Of a stretch of 39,235 nt of DNA, positions 1-7,762 are shown piece by piece. How positions within the stretch are numbered: position 1 is the stretch's first letter; each line of letters begins with the position of its first letter. The notes beneath the pieces are model-generated. The model was not told where the DNA came from and did no database searches. It saw only the letters and a program-made list of their open reading frames with translations. The DNA is from Caryophanales bacterium (lineage in GTDB: Bacteria; Bacillota_I; Bacilli_A; RF39; UBA660): contig JAEEZO010000024.1 of assembly GCA_016291895.1 (NCBI GenBank), positions 1 to 39,235 on the forward strand, written 5' to 3'. A program made the position numbers and the translations under genes.

Positions 1-57
1 AAAAACATTGTTGTCATTATTATAGTAATAATCTTAATATAAACAATTATAAAAATA

Positions 58-79
58 AAAGAAGATTAATCTCTTCTTT
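58..79 (-). terminator. Rho-independent terminator of the minus-strand genes
   Basis: An 8-bp perfect stem (58-65 with 72-79) encloses a 6-base loop. Read on the minus strand, the hairpin is followed by a T-rich run (TATTTTTAT). On the plus strand it is also followed by a T-run (81-87), so it could end transcription from both sides. It overlaps the stop codon of the degraded minus-strand reading frame at 78-80. Confidence 0.7.
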
Positions 80-232
80 ATTTTTTTATTTTTAAAACAA
101 TTTTAGCATCATTACTACCATTTGATCGATCATGATGTATTTAGATCCCCATGATGAAACAATTATTTCACCATCAGGTGTAAGTGATATACTAGCTATT
201 AAAAGGGCACTTAATAATTTCTTATTAACACT
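78..232 (-). pseudogene. degraded C-terminal gene fragment, frameshifted
   Basis: Downstream of the kinase-like gene the minus strand carries two reading-frame pieces that join plausibly. The first (about 140-232) reads LTPDGEIIVSSWGSKYI. The second (about 78-137) reads HHDRSNGSNDAKIVLKIKK and then a TAA stop lying in the terminator stem. A single missing base near 131-138 would join them into one hydrophilic, strand-rich C-terminus. There is no start codon with a ribosome site, so this looks like the tail of a decayed gene, or of a gene misread by sequencing. I do not recognise the family. Seen: the two frames and the stop next to a terminator. Inferred: that they were once one gene. Confidence 0.35.
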
Positions 233-234
233 TT

Positions 235-837
235 TTATTTTCTTAATACTTTATTATTTTTTATTTTTTCTATTTCATTCTTAGCAACTTCAAATACTTC
301 ATCCATAGATAAATGTGTTGTATCAATTATTAAGATATTTTTATCTGGATGTTCTTTGATTAAATTAAATGTTTCATCATAACTAAAATTATTTAATGAT
401 TGATTCATGAGATAAGTATCACTATTACTTTTTTTTCTTAATCTATTAAGTCTTTCATTACGATCACAATAAAGAAGAATTGATAAATCAAAAAGTAAAC
501 CTTGTTTAATTAATGTTTCATATAATTCTTTAGTATTACTATTACCATTTTCTAAATATGAAGTTAATAAACCCCCATTTAGAATAATATTTTGATTCTT
601 CATTGTTTTTTGAAAATAAACAAGACTAAGAGTAGAGTAGTACGCATTTAAAAAATCAGAATTAATGTTTGAAATATTTTCTTGCATCTTTTCAATTATT
701 TGCTTATTTAAAGGAATAAACTGATTATAAAAATGAGATATTGGTTTATCCATAAATACATAATCATAATAAGCTGATAAGTTTCTTGCTAATGTTGATT
801 TACCACTGCCATCTAAACCATCAATTGTGATAATCAT
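235..837 (-). CDS. thymidylate kinase-like P-loop (deoxy)nucleoside/nucleotide kinase
   Basis: This 200-residue soluble protein begins with the Walker A motif GLDGSGKST (residues 7-15), in the IDGxDGxGKST context typical of thymidylate kinases. An Arg-rich stretch DRNERLNRLRKK (125-136) resembles the lid/base-contact region of the dNK/TMPK fold. The substrate-binding DR(Y/F/H) motif expected about one third of the way along is replaced by LNGGLLTSY (87-95), so true dTMP kinase activity is uncertain. A kinase for another nucleoside or nucleotide is equally possible. The start at 837 has a strong upstream site (GGTGGTGAA on the minus strand) and a good promoter at 858-885. It is transcribed divergently from the broken gene at 938. 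Confidence 0.75.
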   Translation of the reverse strand: MIITIDGLDGSGKSTLARNLSAYYDYVFMDKPISHFYNQFIPLNKQIIEKMQENISNINSDFLNAYYSTLSLVYFQKTMKNQNIILNGGLLTSYLENGNSNTKELYETLIKQGLLFDLSILLYCDRNERLNRLRKKSNSDTYLMNQSLNNFSYDETFNLIKEHPDKNILIIDTTHLSMDEVFEVAKNEIEKIKNNKVLRK

Positions 838-857
838 TATTTCACCACCTAAAAGAT

Positions 858-885
858 ATTATAGCTTAATCTTTAAGATATTCAA
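858..885 (-). promoter_or_regulatory. sigma-A type promoter for the kinase-like gene
   Basis: On the minus strand there is TTGAAT (880-885), a 16-base spacer, then a perfect TATAAT (858-863). The GGTGGTGAA ribosome site and the ATG at 837 follow directly. The 5' leader would be only about 15 bases. Confidence 0.7.
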
Positions 886-891
886 TATTTG

Positions 892-920
892 TTGTAAATG
901 TATGTGAATTTATATATAAT
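892..920 (+). promoter_or_regulatory. sigma-A type promoter for the 938 gene
   Basis: TTGTAA (892-897), a 17-base spacer and TATAAT (915-920) lie just upstream of GGTGATTTTATG. This promoter diverges from the kinase promoter at 858-885, so the two share a region of about 100 bases. An intact promoter is kept although the gene it drives is broken. Confidence 0.65.
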
Positions 921-937
921 AAAGAACTGGTGATTTT

Positions 938-1621
938 ATGATTTATCATGAACATTATGGAAATATAGAAAATATTAAAAAAATTTTTAGTATGAAATTT
1001 AAAAATGATTTTCCTAATGTAGATTTAATTACAGATGAATTTTTATCAGTTATTGTTAGTGGATACGATGATATGATTGAAATATATGGTAAAGCTAAAT
1101 CTTTATTATGTCCACAGAAGATGGTTGTTGAAGATTTATATGTTTATATCTTATCAATGGAAATGGTTATTTCAAGTGCTTTTATTAATTATTATGCTGA
1201 TAGTTATTTTTCTCAATGTGATGCTGAAAATTTTCCCAAAAAAGTACGTGACTTAATATATACAATGATTAATCTTGGTAAATGGGCAACTGAATGTGGT
1301 CAAAAAAAAATATAGAGAGATTGTAGAAAATTTACCAATAATATCAATTATTATTTCTTATTTATATGCTAATGATATTAATGATTATAGTATATTAGAA
1401 AACTTTTTAGTTAACTATGATTATTATTTAAAAAAATTAAATTTATATGGAATAGATTTCGAACATAACGAATTATACCAACTTCCATATGAAGTTATCT
1501 TCAATAATGTAGAAGCTTTATTTGAAAAAAATAAAAGTGGCGTAATAGTTAAATAAATAGCGATTTAGAATTGATAAATGAATTAAAAAATGTTATTCTT
1601 ATTATACGGAGAGTAAAATGA
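938..1621 (+). pseudogene. unknown protein gene interrupted by two apparent frameshifts
   Basis: Three reading-frame pieces lie end to end. The first (938-1315) starts at an ATG with a GGTGAT site and stops just after a run of nine A's (1302-1310). With eight A's it would continue through KYREIVENLP and on to 1556. A third piece follows (about 1559-1621), reading NSDLELINELKNVILIIRRVK; one extra base near 1550-1558 would connect it. Its TGA (1619-1621) overlaps the next gene's ATG as ATGA, the coupling seen at 4668 and 8419 in this genome. The ancestral protein would be about 227 residues, soluble and helical, and I do not recognise it. Recent gene death, slippage at the A-run, or indel errors in the assembly would all explain this. 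Confidence 0.6.
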
Positions 1622-2292
1622 AAAGTAATAATAAGAAAAAATATATGATAATTAGTTTAGTTTTATTAGGAGTATCAATTATTTATACAATACTTGTTAA
1701 ATATGTTGATGTTAAAGCAATTGGACCTCAAAATACTGAAGTAGGTTTTGCAACTTTAAATAAGTTTGTAAAAGGATTATTACCATATAATGAAACTTTT
1801 TATAAAATATCTAAATATGCAGGAGTATTACCATTTGGTTTTGTTGGTGTATATGGTCTAATGGGATTAATAAATTTAATAAAGAGTAAAAGTTTAAAAA
1901 AAGTAGATAAAAGATTTTATGTTTTAGCACTATTTTATGTTATCTTTGTAGGTCTTTATATTTTCTTTGAAAATGTTGTTATTAATTATCGACCAGTAAT
2001 AAAAGATATGGTTATTGAAGCTTCATATCCATCAACCCATACACTTCTTGCAATTTGTTTATGTGGTACATCATTATTAGTTAGTAAAAATTTTATTAAA
2101 AATAAAACTCTTAAAATATTATTTGATATAGCAGCTTGGGGATTAATGGTATTAATTGTTGTTACAAGATTAATATCTGGCGTTCATTGGGCTAGTGATA
2201 TTATTGGTGGCATCATTATATCTCTTACATACTTATCATTCTTTAAGTGTAGTTTATTACATTTATATGAACGTGAATTAACGATAGAATAG
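1618..2292 (+). CDS. PAP2-family membrane phosphatase
   Basis: This 224-residue polytopic membrane protein has the phosphatidic-acid phosphatase type 2 signature: NYRP (123-126), PSTH (138-141), and TRLISGVHWASD (183-194), which carries the catalytic His190 and Asp194. About five or six hydrophobic segments place the active site at the outer membrane face. Known members dephosphorylate undecaprenyl pyrophosphate, phosphatidylglycerol phosphate or phosphatidate; the substrate cannot be told from sequence. PSTH replaces the more common PSGH, a known variant. The ATG overlaps the TGA of the broken upstream gene, and GGAGAG serves as ribosome site. Its stop codon is inside a terminator loop. Confidence 0.85.
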   Translation: MKSNNKKKYMIISLVLLGVSIIYTILVKYVDVKAIGPQNTEVGFATLNKFVKGLLPYNETFYKISKYAGVLPFGFVGVYGLMGLINLIKSKSLKKVDKRFYVLALFYVIFVGLYIFFENVVINYRPVIKDMVIEASYPSTHTLLAICLCGTSLLVSKNFIKNKTLKILFDIAAWGLMVLIVVTRLISGVHWASDIIGGIIISLTYLSFFKCSLLHLYERELTIE

Positions 2293-2306
2293 TCTATCGT
2301 TTTTTG
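2280..2306 (+). terminator. Rho-independent terminator after the PAP2 gene
   Basis: A 9-bp perfect stem, AACGATAGA (2280-2288) with TCTATCGTT (2293-2301), has an ATAG loop that contains the gene's own TAG stop. A T-run follows, and TATAAT of the next gene begins only a few bases later. Confidence 0.85.
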
Positions 2307-2307
2307 T

Positions 2308-2313
2308 TATAAT
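2308..2313 (+). promoter_or_regulatory. -10 box directly behind a terminator (yibE/F-like operon)
   Basis: A perfect TATAAT stands two bases after the terminator T-run and 15 bases before the ATG at 2329. A -35 hexamer at normal spacing would fall inside the terminator stem, and no good match is seen there. Confidence 0.5.
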
Positions 2314-2328
2314 GATTTTGGTGTTAGT

Positions 2329-3423
2329 ATGGAATTTTTTAAAAAGTATTATATTTATATTATTCTTTTAGTATTTTCCATTTTTTCAATAGTCTTTGTT
2401 TATAACGATTATTTCTTATATAAAACACCTATTCTTAAAATAGATGAAATAATAGAAGAGAAGTATGAATCAAGTATTCATAATGAAGATTATTATAAAC
2501 AAAAGATTACGGGTACTATTCAAAATGGTAAATTTAAAGGAAAAAGAGTAACCGTAAACAATTTAAGATCTTCTTCAGGTGTTTATGATATTCAAGTTCA
2601 TAAAAATACGGAACTTATGTTGCAAATATCAAGTGATATGGAAAATATCTCAATTGTTAATGTAAAACGTGATAAATATTTAGTATTTTTATTAGTTTTA
2701 TTTGTTGATTCTATTATCATTATTGCTGGTAAAAAAGGTTTAAAAACGATTATAAGTTTATTAATAAATATTTTTGTTTCAGCTTTAACAATTTTAATAT
2801 TTAATAAATATTATAATAAATTTAATATGTTGTTAATCTATTTATTTGTATCAATAATATTTATTGTCTTATCTCTTATTATTACCAATAAGAAAAGTAA
2901 AAAGAGATTAGCTGCTATTATATCAAGTATTGTTTCTTTATTTATTTCTTTTGGATTTTGTTATTTAATAATAAAAATATATGGTAAAGATTTATATATT
3001 TGGTCAATGGAATATATTGAAGTAGTATCTGATTATGAAAATTATTTCTTCGTAAGTATTTTACTTAGTGGTTTAGGCGCTATTATGGATATTGCCATAA
3101 CGATATCTTCATCATTAAATGAGTTAATTATTAAGAATAAAAATATCAAGAAAACCAAATTATTAAAATCAGGTAAAGAAATAGGTAAAGATATTGTTGG
3201 TACGATGTCTAATGTTATGTTATATACATGTTTTACACCAATAATTCCAATGTTATTTCTTGCTGTTAAGAATAATATGACAATTGGTAATGCCATATCC
3301 TATTATGGTGAACTTGAACTTGTAACTGTTTTATGTAGTTGTATAAGTATTGTTTTAGCAATACCCCTATCACTTCTTGTTAGTTCATTTATTTTAACAA
3401 AGAGAGGTGATAAAAATGATTAA
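2329..3423 (+). CDS. YibE/F family membrane protein, long (YibE-like) member
   Basis: This 364-residue protein has one N-terminal membrane helix (about 8-27). An extracytoplasmic domain of about 80 residues follows (30-112) with an OB-like pattern (KQKITGTIQNGKFKGKRVTV). Then come about seven membrane helices. Near 250-285 lies the conserved stretch GLGAIMDIAITISSSLNE, followed by GKEIGKDIVGTMSNV, the hallmark of YibE/F proteins; the next gene repeats it as IGTIIDTSISISSALNE. The family has no firmly established function; a transport or envelope role is plausible. It overlaps the next gene by 8 bases, indicating coupled translation. Confidence 0.8.
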   Translation: MEFFKKYYIYIILLVFSIFSIVFVYNDYFLYKTPILKIDEIIEEKYESSIHNEDYYKQKITGTIQNGKFKGKRVTVNNLRSSSGVYDIQVHKNTELMLQISSDMENISIVNVKRDKYLVFLLVLFVDSIIIIAGKKGLKTIISLLINIFVSALTILIFNKYYNKFNMLLIYLFVSIIFIVLSLIITNKKSKKRLAAIISSIVSLFISFGFCYLIIKIYGKDLYIWSMEYIEVVSDYENYFFVSILLSGLGAIMDIAITISSSLNELIIKNKNIKKTKLLKSGKEIGKDIVGTMSNVMLYTCFTPIIPMLFLAVKNNMTIGNAISYYGELELVTVLCSCISIVLAIPLSLLVSSFILTKRGDKND

Positions 3424-4159
3424 GATTTTATCAATAATCTTTTTAATTCTTTTACTCTTAGTTGGAAGAGTTAGAGGATTAAAAACCTTTCTTACTTTCT
3501 ATTTAAGTTTATTTTTAATAATTATCTATTTATTTTTAATGGCACTTGGCTTTGATTCAATTATTGTTTCAATAATTATATGTATTTTATCTAGTGTTGT
3601 ATCATTATTTTTATTAAATGGTTATAATTTAAAAACAAAAGCTGCTTTTAGATCAATAATGGTTGTCTTAATCTTTATTTTTACTATTACATACTTAATT
3701 GGTAGTAATGCTAATATCCAAGGATTTTCTATGGAGTCAATTGAATCAATTGGAGGTTTCTCTCATGATATAAATTATGATATGACAAAACTTTTTATTG
3801 GTATGTATTTAGTTTGTGCGATTGGTACTATTATTGATACTTCAATATCCATTTCATCAGCCTTAAATGAAGTTTATATTAATAATAAAAAACTTAATCA
3901 AAAAGAATTATTTTTATCAGGGATGAATATTGGACGTGATATTTTAGCAACAACAATTAATACACTATTCTTTGCCCTTGTAAGTGCTTTTATAGGTTTC
4001 ATGATGTGGCATCGTGAAGCTGATATTGAATTTATTATTAATTATTCATCTTTTGTTCAAAGAGTTTTTGAATTATTTATTGCTTTTATTGGTTCAATAT
4101 TAGTTATTCCAATATCATCATTTATTAGTTCTAAAATGTTATTAACGGAGGAAAAATAA
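3416..4159 (+). CDS. YibE/F family membrane protein, short (YibF-like) partner
   Basis: I chose the ATG at 3416 because GAGAGGTGA sits 6-7 bases upstream; a GTG at 3407 is in frame but lies within that ribosome site. The 247-residue product is almost entirely hydrophobic with about seven membrane helices. It repeats the family motif of its neighbour (IGTIIDTSISISSALNE, then GMNIGRDILATTINT) but lacks the N-terminal outside domain. The two proteins probably form one heteromeric complex (inference from homology, adjacency and an 8-base overlap). The stop overlaps the next ATG (TAATG). Confidence 0.8.
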   Translation: MIKILSIIFLILLLLVGRVRGLKTFLTFYLSLFLIIIYLFLMALGFDSIIVSIIICILSSVVSLFLLNGYNLKTKAAFRSIMVVLIFIFTITYLIGSNANIQGFSMESIESIGGFSHDINYDMTKLFIGMYLVCAIGTIIDTSISISSALNEVYINNKKLNQKELFLSGMNIGRDILATTINTLFFALVSAFIGFMMWHREADIEFIINYSSFVQRVFELFIAFIGSILVIPISSFISSKMLLTEEK

Positions 4160-4671
4160 TGGATTATATTATTAGAAAAAGTACTGATACTGATATGCAT
4201 GATTTAGCAACATTAGTAGCAACAGTATGGAATGAAACATATAAAGGGATTGTTCCAGATGATTATCTAGATAATATGTATAAAAATGTTGATGATATGG
4301 CAACAAGATACCGAGAAAACAATAAAGTTACTAAAGATATCTATGAATATTTATTATTTATTGATAATGAATTAAGTGGCTTTATACGATTTGGTAGAAG
4401 TGAAACAGAACCTAATATGGGAGAAATATATGCTTTATATGTTTTAGCAAAATATCACAAAAAAGGTTTCGGTAAAATGTTAGTTAATTTGGCTATCAAA
4501 GAATTAAAGAAAATGGGATTTGATAAAATGATAATCGCATGTCTTGTTGGTAATCCTACTAATGAATTCTATAAACATATTGGTGGTAAATACTATAAAG
4601 AAGGTTTATTTAAAAAATTAAATATAAAAGAAAATATTTATCTATTTGAAGATATAAAGGAGTTAAAATGA
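4159..4671 (+). CDS. GNAT family N-acetyltransferase
   Basis: This 170-residue soluble protein carries the GNAT motif A with pyrophosphate-loop pattern HKKGFGKML (100-108), preceded by the strand IYALYVLAKY and followed by the helix ending KKMGFDKM. The N-terminus (IIRKSTDTDMHDLATLV) matches the usual GNAT opening. The C-terminal segment VGNPTNEFYKHIGGKYY is the usual acceptor-side region. Acceptor unknown. It sits between the YibE/F pair and a flavodoxin, joined by 1-base and 4-base overlaps, so all four genes are probably one transcript. Confidence 0.85.
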   Translation: MDYIIRKSTDTDMHDLATLVATVWNETYKGIVPDDYLDNMYKNVDDMATRYRENNKVTKDIYEYLLFIDNELSGFIRFGRSETEPNMGEIYALYVLAKYHKKGFGKMLVNLAIKELKKMGFDKMIIACLVGNPTNEFYKHIGGKYYKEGLFKKLNIKENIYLFEDIKELK

Positions 4672-5108
4672 AAATTTTTATTTATTATAGTTTATCAGGT
4701 AATGGTGATAAAATTGCAAATGATCTTATGCAAAAAGGTATTGATATAAGAAAAGTGTTATTAGAAAAAGATATGCCTAAAAGTAAGGCAGGTAGTCTTT
4801 TAAAAGGTGGCTTTTTAGCAAGTATTAATTATAAGAGTAAACTAAAAGATTTTAATGATAATATTGATAGTTATGATGAAGTTATTATTGGTTCTCCTAT
4901 TTGGAATAGTAGACTATCATCTCCTATTAATACAGTATTATCGAAATTAGATTTAACTAATAAGAAAGTTACTTTTATTCTTTATAGTGCAAGTGGTAAA
5001 GATAATAAAGCTATGGAAAAGATAAAGAAACTTTATCCAGAAGCAAATGTTATTAATTTATGTGAACCATTAAAAAATGATTTTAGTGATAAATTAAGTA
5101 ATATCTAA
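4668..5108 (+). CDS. flavodoxin-like FMN-binding protein
   Basis: The 146-residue protein starts with a flavodoxin strand-loop (FIYYSLSGNGDKIA, 3-16) that would bind the FMN phosphate, although the usual TxTGNT form is altered. The second conserved loop GSPIWNSRLSSP (75-86) matches the flavin ring-contact segment of the flavodoxin_4/WrbA-like group. The length fits a stand-alone flavodoxin. It probably carries electrons or reduces small molecules; partner unknown. Its ATG overlaps the upstream TGA as ATGA. A terminator follows. Confidence 0.8.
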   Translation: MKIFIYYSLSGNGDKIANDLMQKGIDIRKVLLEKDMPKSKAGSLLKGGFLASINYKSKLKDFNDNIDSYDEVIIGSPIWNSRLSSPINTVLSKLDLTNKKVTFILYSASGKDNKAMEKIKKLYPEANVINLCEPLKNDFSDKLSNI

Positions 5109-5124
5109 CTTTACAATTAATAGT

Positions 5125-5157
5125 AAATAGAAAGTTTTTATACTTTCTATTTTATTT
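5125..5157 (+). terminator. Rho-independent terminator ending the yibE/F-flavodoxin operon
   Basis: An 11-bp perfect stem (5125-5135 with 5142-5152) has a TTTTAT loop and is followed by the T-rich run TTATTTTATT. Confidence 0.85.
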
Positions 5158-5201
5158 TATTAAGAATATTCCTATGTTAGAATGATAATAGAGGATAGAA
5201 T

Positions 5202-6215
5202 ATGATAATAAGAATCGTTATATTAACAATTTTATTAATCTTTTTATTGTGTTTAGTTAGAAGAAATACTAAATCTTTAACTAAAAGTGTTTTTATTGTC
5301 TTTGCAATTTTATTAGTTCCAGCAATGATTAAGTATTCCTTAAATGATTATTATGATTATAGTAACTTAGAAATAAAAATAGATGAAGTTAATGAAAAAT
5401 TAAAAACTATTAATCAGTCTCTTAAAGAAACAATGGAGAGAAAAGAAAAAATTGATTATTATCTAGATAAATATGATTATCATGAATTAGAATCGAAAAA
5501 AGAAGAATATATTAAAGAGAAAAATCATTTAGATAATATTTATTTTGAAAAAGAAAATGTATTATCATTAAAGAATAATACATATAATGAATTGTTATTA
5601 GAATATGATTCTTTAATTAAAAATAAATATATGCTTCAAGGTTTTATGACATATAATCAATTCCCAAATTATCCTAATGGTTGTGAAGCCGTATCATTAT
5701 ATATGATTTTAAAATATTATAAAGTAAATGTTAATATCGATGATCTTGTAGATAAATTAGCAAAAGGAGCTGCACCACATCTCGAGAATGGTATGTTAAG
5801 AGGAGCTGATCCTGAACTTGAATATGTTGGTAATCCTCGTGAAACTAATGGTAAAGGATATGGGGTATATACAGGTCCAATAATTGAACTAGCTAACAAA
5901 TATAAAAAAGGAATGAAAGACTTAACAGGAACAAGTCTTTATGAAATATTAAAAATTGTTAAGACTGGTAAACCCGTTCAAGTATGGGCCTCAGTTGGTA
6001 TGAAGAATACAAGAGTATGTATTAGTTGGTTAACAAATAAAAATAGAAGAGTAAGTTGGATGTGTGGCTTACATAGTTTAGTTATCATTGGCTTTACCGG
6101 TGATAAAGTTATTACATCAGATCCATATACCGGTAAGATTGAATATTATAATCGTACTATATTTGAAAAGATGTTTAATCAATATGGAAAGAGGGCGGTT
6201 TATTATGAAGAATAA
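5202..6215 (+). CDS. membrane-anchored C39-like cysteine peptidase with coiled coil
   Basis: The 337-residue protein has two N-terminal membrane helices (about 2-19 and 27-44). A long charged coiled coil follows (about 54-142). The C-terminal domain matches peptidase C39-like (C39_2) proteins: YNQFPNYPNGCEAVSL (151-166) contains the candidate nucleophile Cys161, and MCGLHSLVIIGF (287-298) with SDP (306-308) supplies His291 and Asp307. By helix count the catalytic domain would face the cytoplasm if the N-terminus is inside, or the outside if the first helix is cleaved; I cannot decide. No ABC transporter is nearby, so this is not a bacteriocin exporter. It overlaps the next gene, another membrane/coiled-coil protein, by 11 bases. 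Confidence 0.75.
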   Translation: MIIRIVILTILLIFLLCLVRRNTKSLTKSVFIVFAILLVPAMIKYSLNDYYDYSNLEIKIDEVNEKLKTINQSLKETMERKEKIDYYLDKYDYHELESKKEEYIKEKNHLDNIYFEKENVLSLKNNTYNELLLEYDSLIKNKYMLQGFMTYNQFPNYPNGCEAVSLYMILKYYKVNVNIDDLVDKLAKGAAPHLENGMLRGADPELEYVGNPRETNGKGYGVYTGPIIELANKYKKGMKDLTGTSLYEILKIVKTGKPVQVWASVGMKNTRVCISWLTNKNRRVSWMCGLHSLVIIGFTGDKVITSDPYTGKIEYYNRTIFEKMFNQYGKRAVYYEE

Positions 6216-6570
6216 AACATTTGATCTAGTTATTATTGTTTTTGTTGCTATTGTAATAAATGTTGTAGCTTTATTTCCAGAATTAAATAAATATTTAAAA
6301 TATCAAATGGATTTAGAATTATATCAAGATACAAGTGTATTATTAAATGATAAAGCTTATGAAGATGAATTATTATTAGGAGAATTACACGAAGAAGAAA
6401 TAAAAAATAAAATAATAATTGAGTTATCTGATGAAGTAGAAGATCTCGTTAATAAAATAAGAAATCGTTATAATGATATTGAAAACCAAAATAATGAAAT
6501 ATCTGATTTAAATAAAAAAATAACTAGTCAAACCAAAACGAATAATAGTATTAAAGAACTATTTGAGTAA
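6205..6570 (+). CDS. small single-pass membrane protein with coiled coil
   Basis: The start at ATG 6205 follows GAGGGCGG by a few bases; a longer in-frame reading from 6088 would lie entirely within the peptidase gene and is rejected. The 121-residue product has one membrane helix (about 6-24). The rest is strongly charged helix with heptad-like spacing (IIIELSDEVEDLVNKIRNRY, then NQNNEISDLNKKI). I do not recognise a named family. The architecture mirrors the N-terminal half of the upstream peptidase, and the genes overlap, so the two may pair through their coiled coils (inference). Confidence 0.65.
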   Translation: MKNKTFDLVIIVFVAIVINVVALFPELNKYLKYQMDLELYQDTSVLLNDKAYEDELLLGELHEEEIKNKIIIELSDEVEDLVNKIRNRYNDIENQNNEISDLNKKITSQTKTNNSIKELFE

Positions 6571-6573
6571 CCC

Positions 6574-6601
6574 TTGATTTATTTCCTGTTACTTATATAA
6601 T
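6574..6601 (+). promoter_or_regulatory. promoter for the membrane Xre regulator
   Basis: TTGATT (6574-6579), a 16-base spacer and a perfect TATAAT (6596-6601). An imperfect AT palindrome around 6595-6613 overlaps the -10 and could be an autoregulatory operator. The leader is about 28 bases, longer than most here. Confidence 0.6.
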
Positions 6602-6635
6602 AAATTTTATAAACTTATCTTGAAAAGGAGATTTT

Positions 6636-7715
6636 ATGAATCAAGAAAGAATAGGTAAATTTATTGCTAAAAAAAGAAAAGATAAGAAATTAACACAAAG
6701 TGAATTAGCAGAGAAACTTAATGTATCTGATAAAACAGTTGGTAATTGGGAAAATGGAAGAAATATGCCAGATTTATCATTATTTAAACCATTATGTGAT
6801 GAACTGGGAATAAGTATTAATGAATTATTAAGTGGTGAAGAGATAAAGAAAGCAGATTATCAAGAAAGATTAGAAGAAAATATTGTTAATACCATTGATT
6901 ATTCAACAAAAAAGATAAATAAATATGGTAATACGATAGGGTTATTACTTGTTATCTTTGGATTATTTATTTCAATGTCATCTATTATGATTTTTCCTAG
7001 TGAAAGTAGTTGGAGTAGCTTTTATTCTGTCTTTGGAATTATTATCTTTGTAATTGGTATTTCCAAATTAACAAATAAAATGAAATATAGTAAAAGATTG
7101 TTATTAATTTTTATTATTTTCATAGGAACACTTGGTATTATGTTTTTAATGGATTATATTAACGTTAAAAATAATAATTCTGCTCCAATGTTTAGGGGAG
7201 ATACAACATATTTAGAAAATATAACAATTTATGATACTCCTTTTTATGATGTTGTTCTTTGTGAAAAAGGTACTATTTATGAACAATATAATATTGTAAA
7301 AAACAATAAGATAAACTTTGAAAATGTTTATGAATATTGTTTAGTTAATAAAGTAAATAGATTTAGAAAAATAATAAATGATAATTATGAAAAAATTAAT
7401 GGTATTAGAATTGCTAAAATGACTGATAGAGTAGATAGTGAACACAGTTACGCTACAACTTTTCAAAAAGGATATTATGAAGTATATAAAGATATTCATG
7501 ATGAAGCTGATATTAAAACAATTGTTCAAACTTTGAAAAGATGTAATTATCCATCTTTTACTAATCTACCAGGTTATAGTTATTTATTTCAATTATTTGT
7601 TGATGATAATGTAATTCTTGAATTTGATTTTGGTTCTTTTTATACTGATACAGAGAGTATATATATTAGTTTCACAGAAAAAGATCAAGATATTTTAAAG
7701 AGTTTTATTAATTAA
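6636..7715 (+). CDS. Xre-type HTH regulator fused to a membrane sensor domain
   Basis: Residues 4-59 form a typical Cro/CI (Xre, HTH_3) DNA-binding domain: SELAEKLNVSDKTVGNWENG with an NMPDLSLFKPLCDELGIS tail. A linker leads to three membrane helices (about 99-119, 127-145 and 154-172). The remaining residues, about 175-359, form an unrecognised domain that would lie outside the cell given three crossings. This would be a one-component transmembrane regulator that binds DNA inside and senses outside. The ribosome site AAAAGGAG is strong, and the gene has its own promoter and terminator. Its target is unknown; candidates are its own promoter and the adjacent genes. Confidence 0.75.
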   Translation: MNQERIGKFIAKKRKDKKLTQSELAEKLNVSDKTVGNWENGRNMPDLSLFKPLCDELGISINELLSGEEIKKADYQERLEENIVNTIDYSTKKINKYGNTIGLLLVIFGLFISMSSIMIFPSESSWSSFYSVFGIIIFVIGISKLTNKMKYSKRLLLIFIIFIGTLGIMFLMDYINVKNNNSAPMFRGDTTYLENITIYDTPFYDVVLCEKGTIYEQYNIVKNNKINFENVYEYCLVNKVNRFRKIINDNYEKINGIRIAKMTDRVDSEHSYATTFQKGYYEVYKDIHDEADIKTIVQTLKRCNYPSFTNLPGYSYLFQLFVDDNVILEFDFGSFYTDTESIYISFTEKDQDILKSFIN

Positions 7716-7737
7716 GTAGGTTTATCCTACTTTTTTT
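7714..7737 (+). terminator. Rho-independent terminator after the Xre regulator
   Basis: A 7-bp stem, AAGTAGG (7714-7720) with CCTACTT (7726-7732), has a TTTAT loop and ends in seven T's. The stem begins inside the TAA stop codon. Confidence 0.85.
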
Positions 7738-7762
7738 GATAAAATAAAGTTAAGGAGTTAAT

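Noticed and set aside
3042..3296. Minus-strand frame in the YibE/F gene
   Set aside because: It is a shadow of membrane-helix codons of the plus-strand gene.
6088..6204. Longer N-terminus for the coiled-coil membrane protein
   Set aside because: This stretch is internal to the peptidase gene in another frame; a ribosome site precedes ATG 6205, and the membrane helix starts there.
5202..6570. Bacteriocin maturation/export system
   Set aside because: The C39-like peptidase lacks fused ABC domains, and no precursor peptide with a double-glycine leader or immunity gene is seen nearby.
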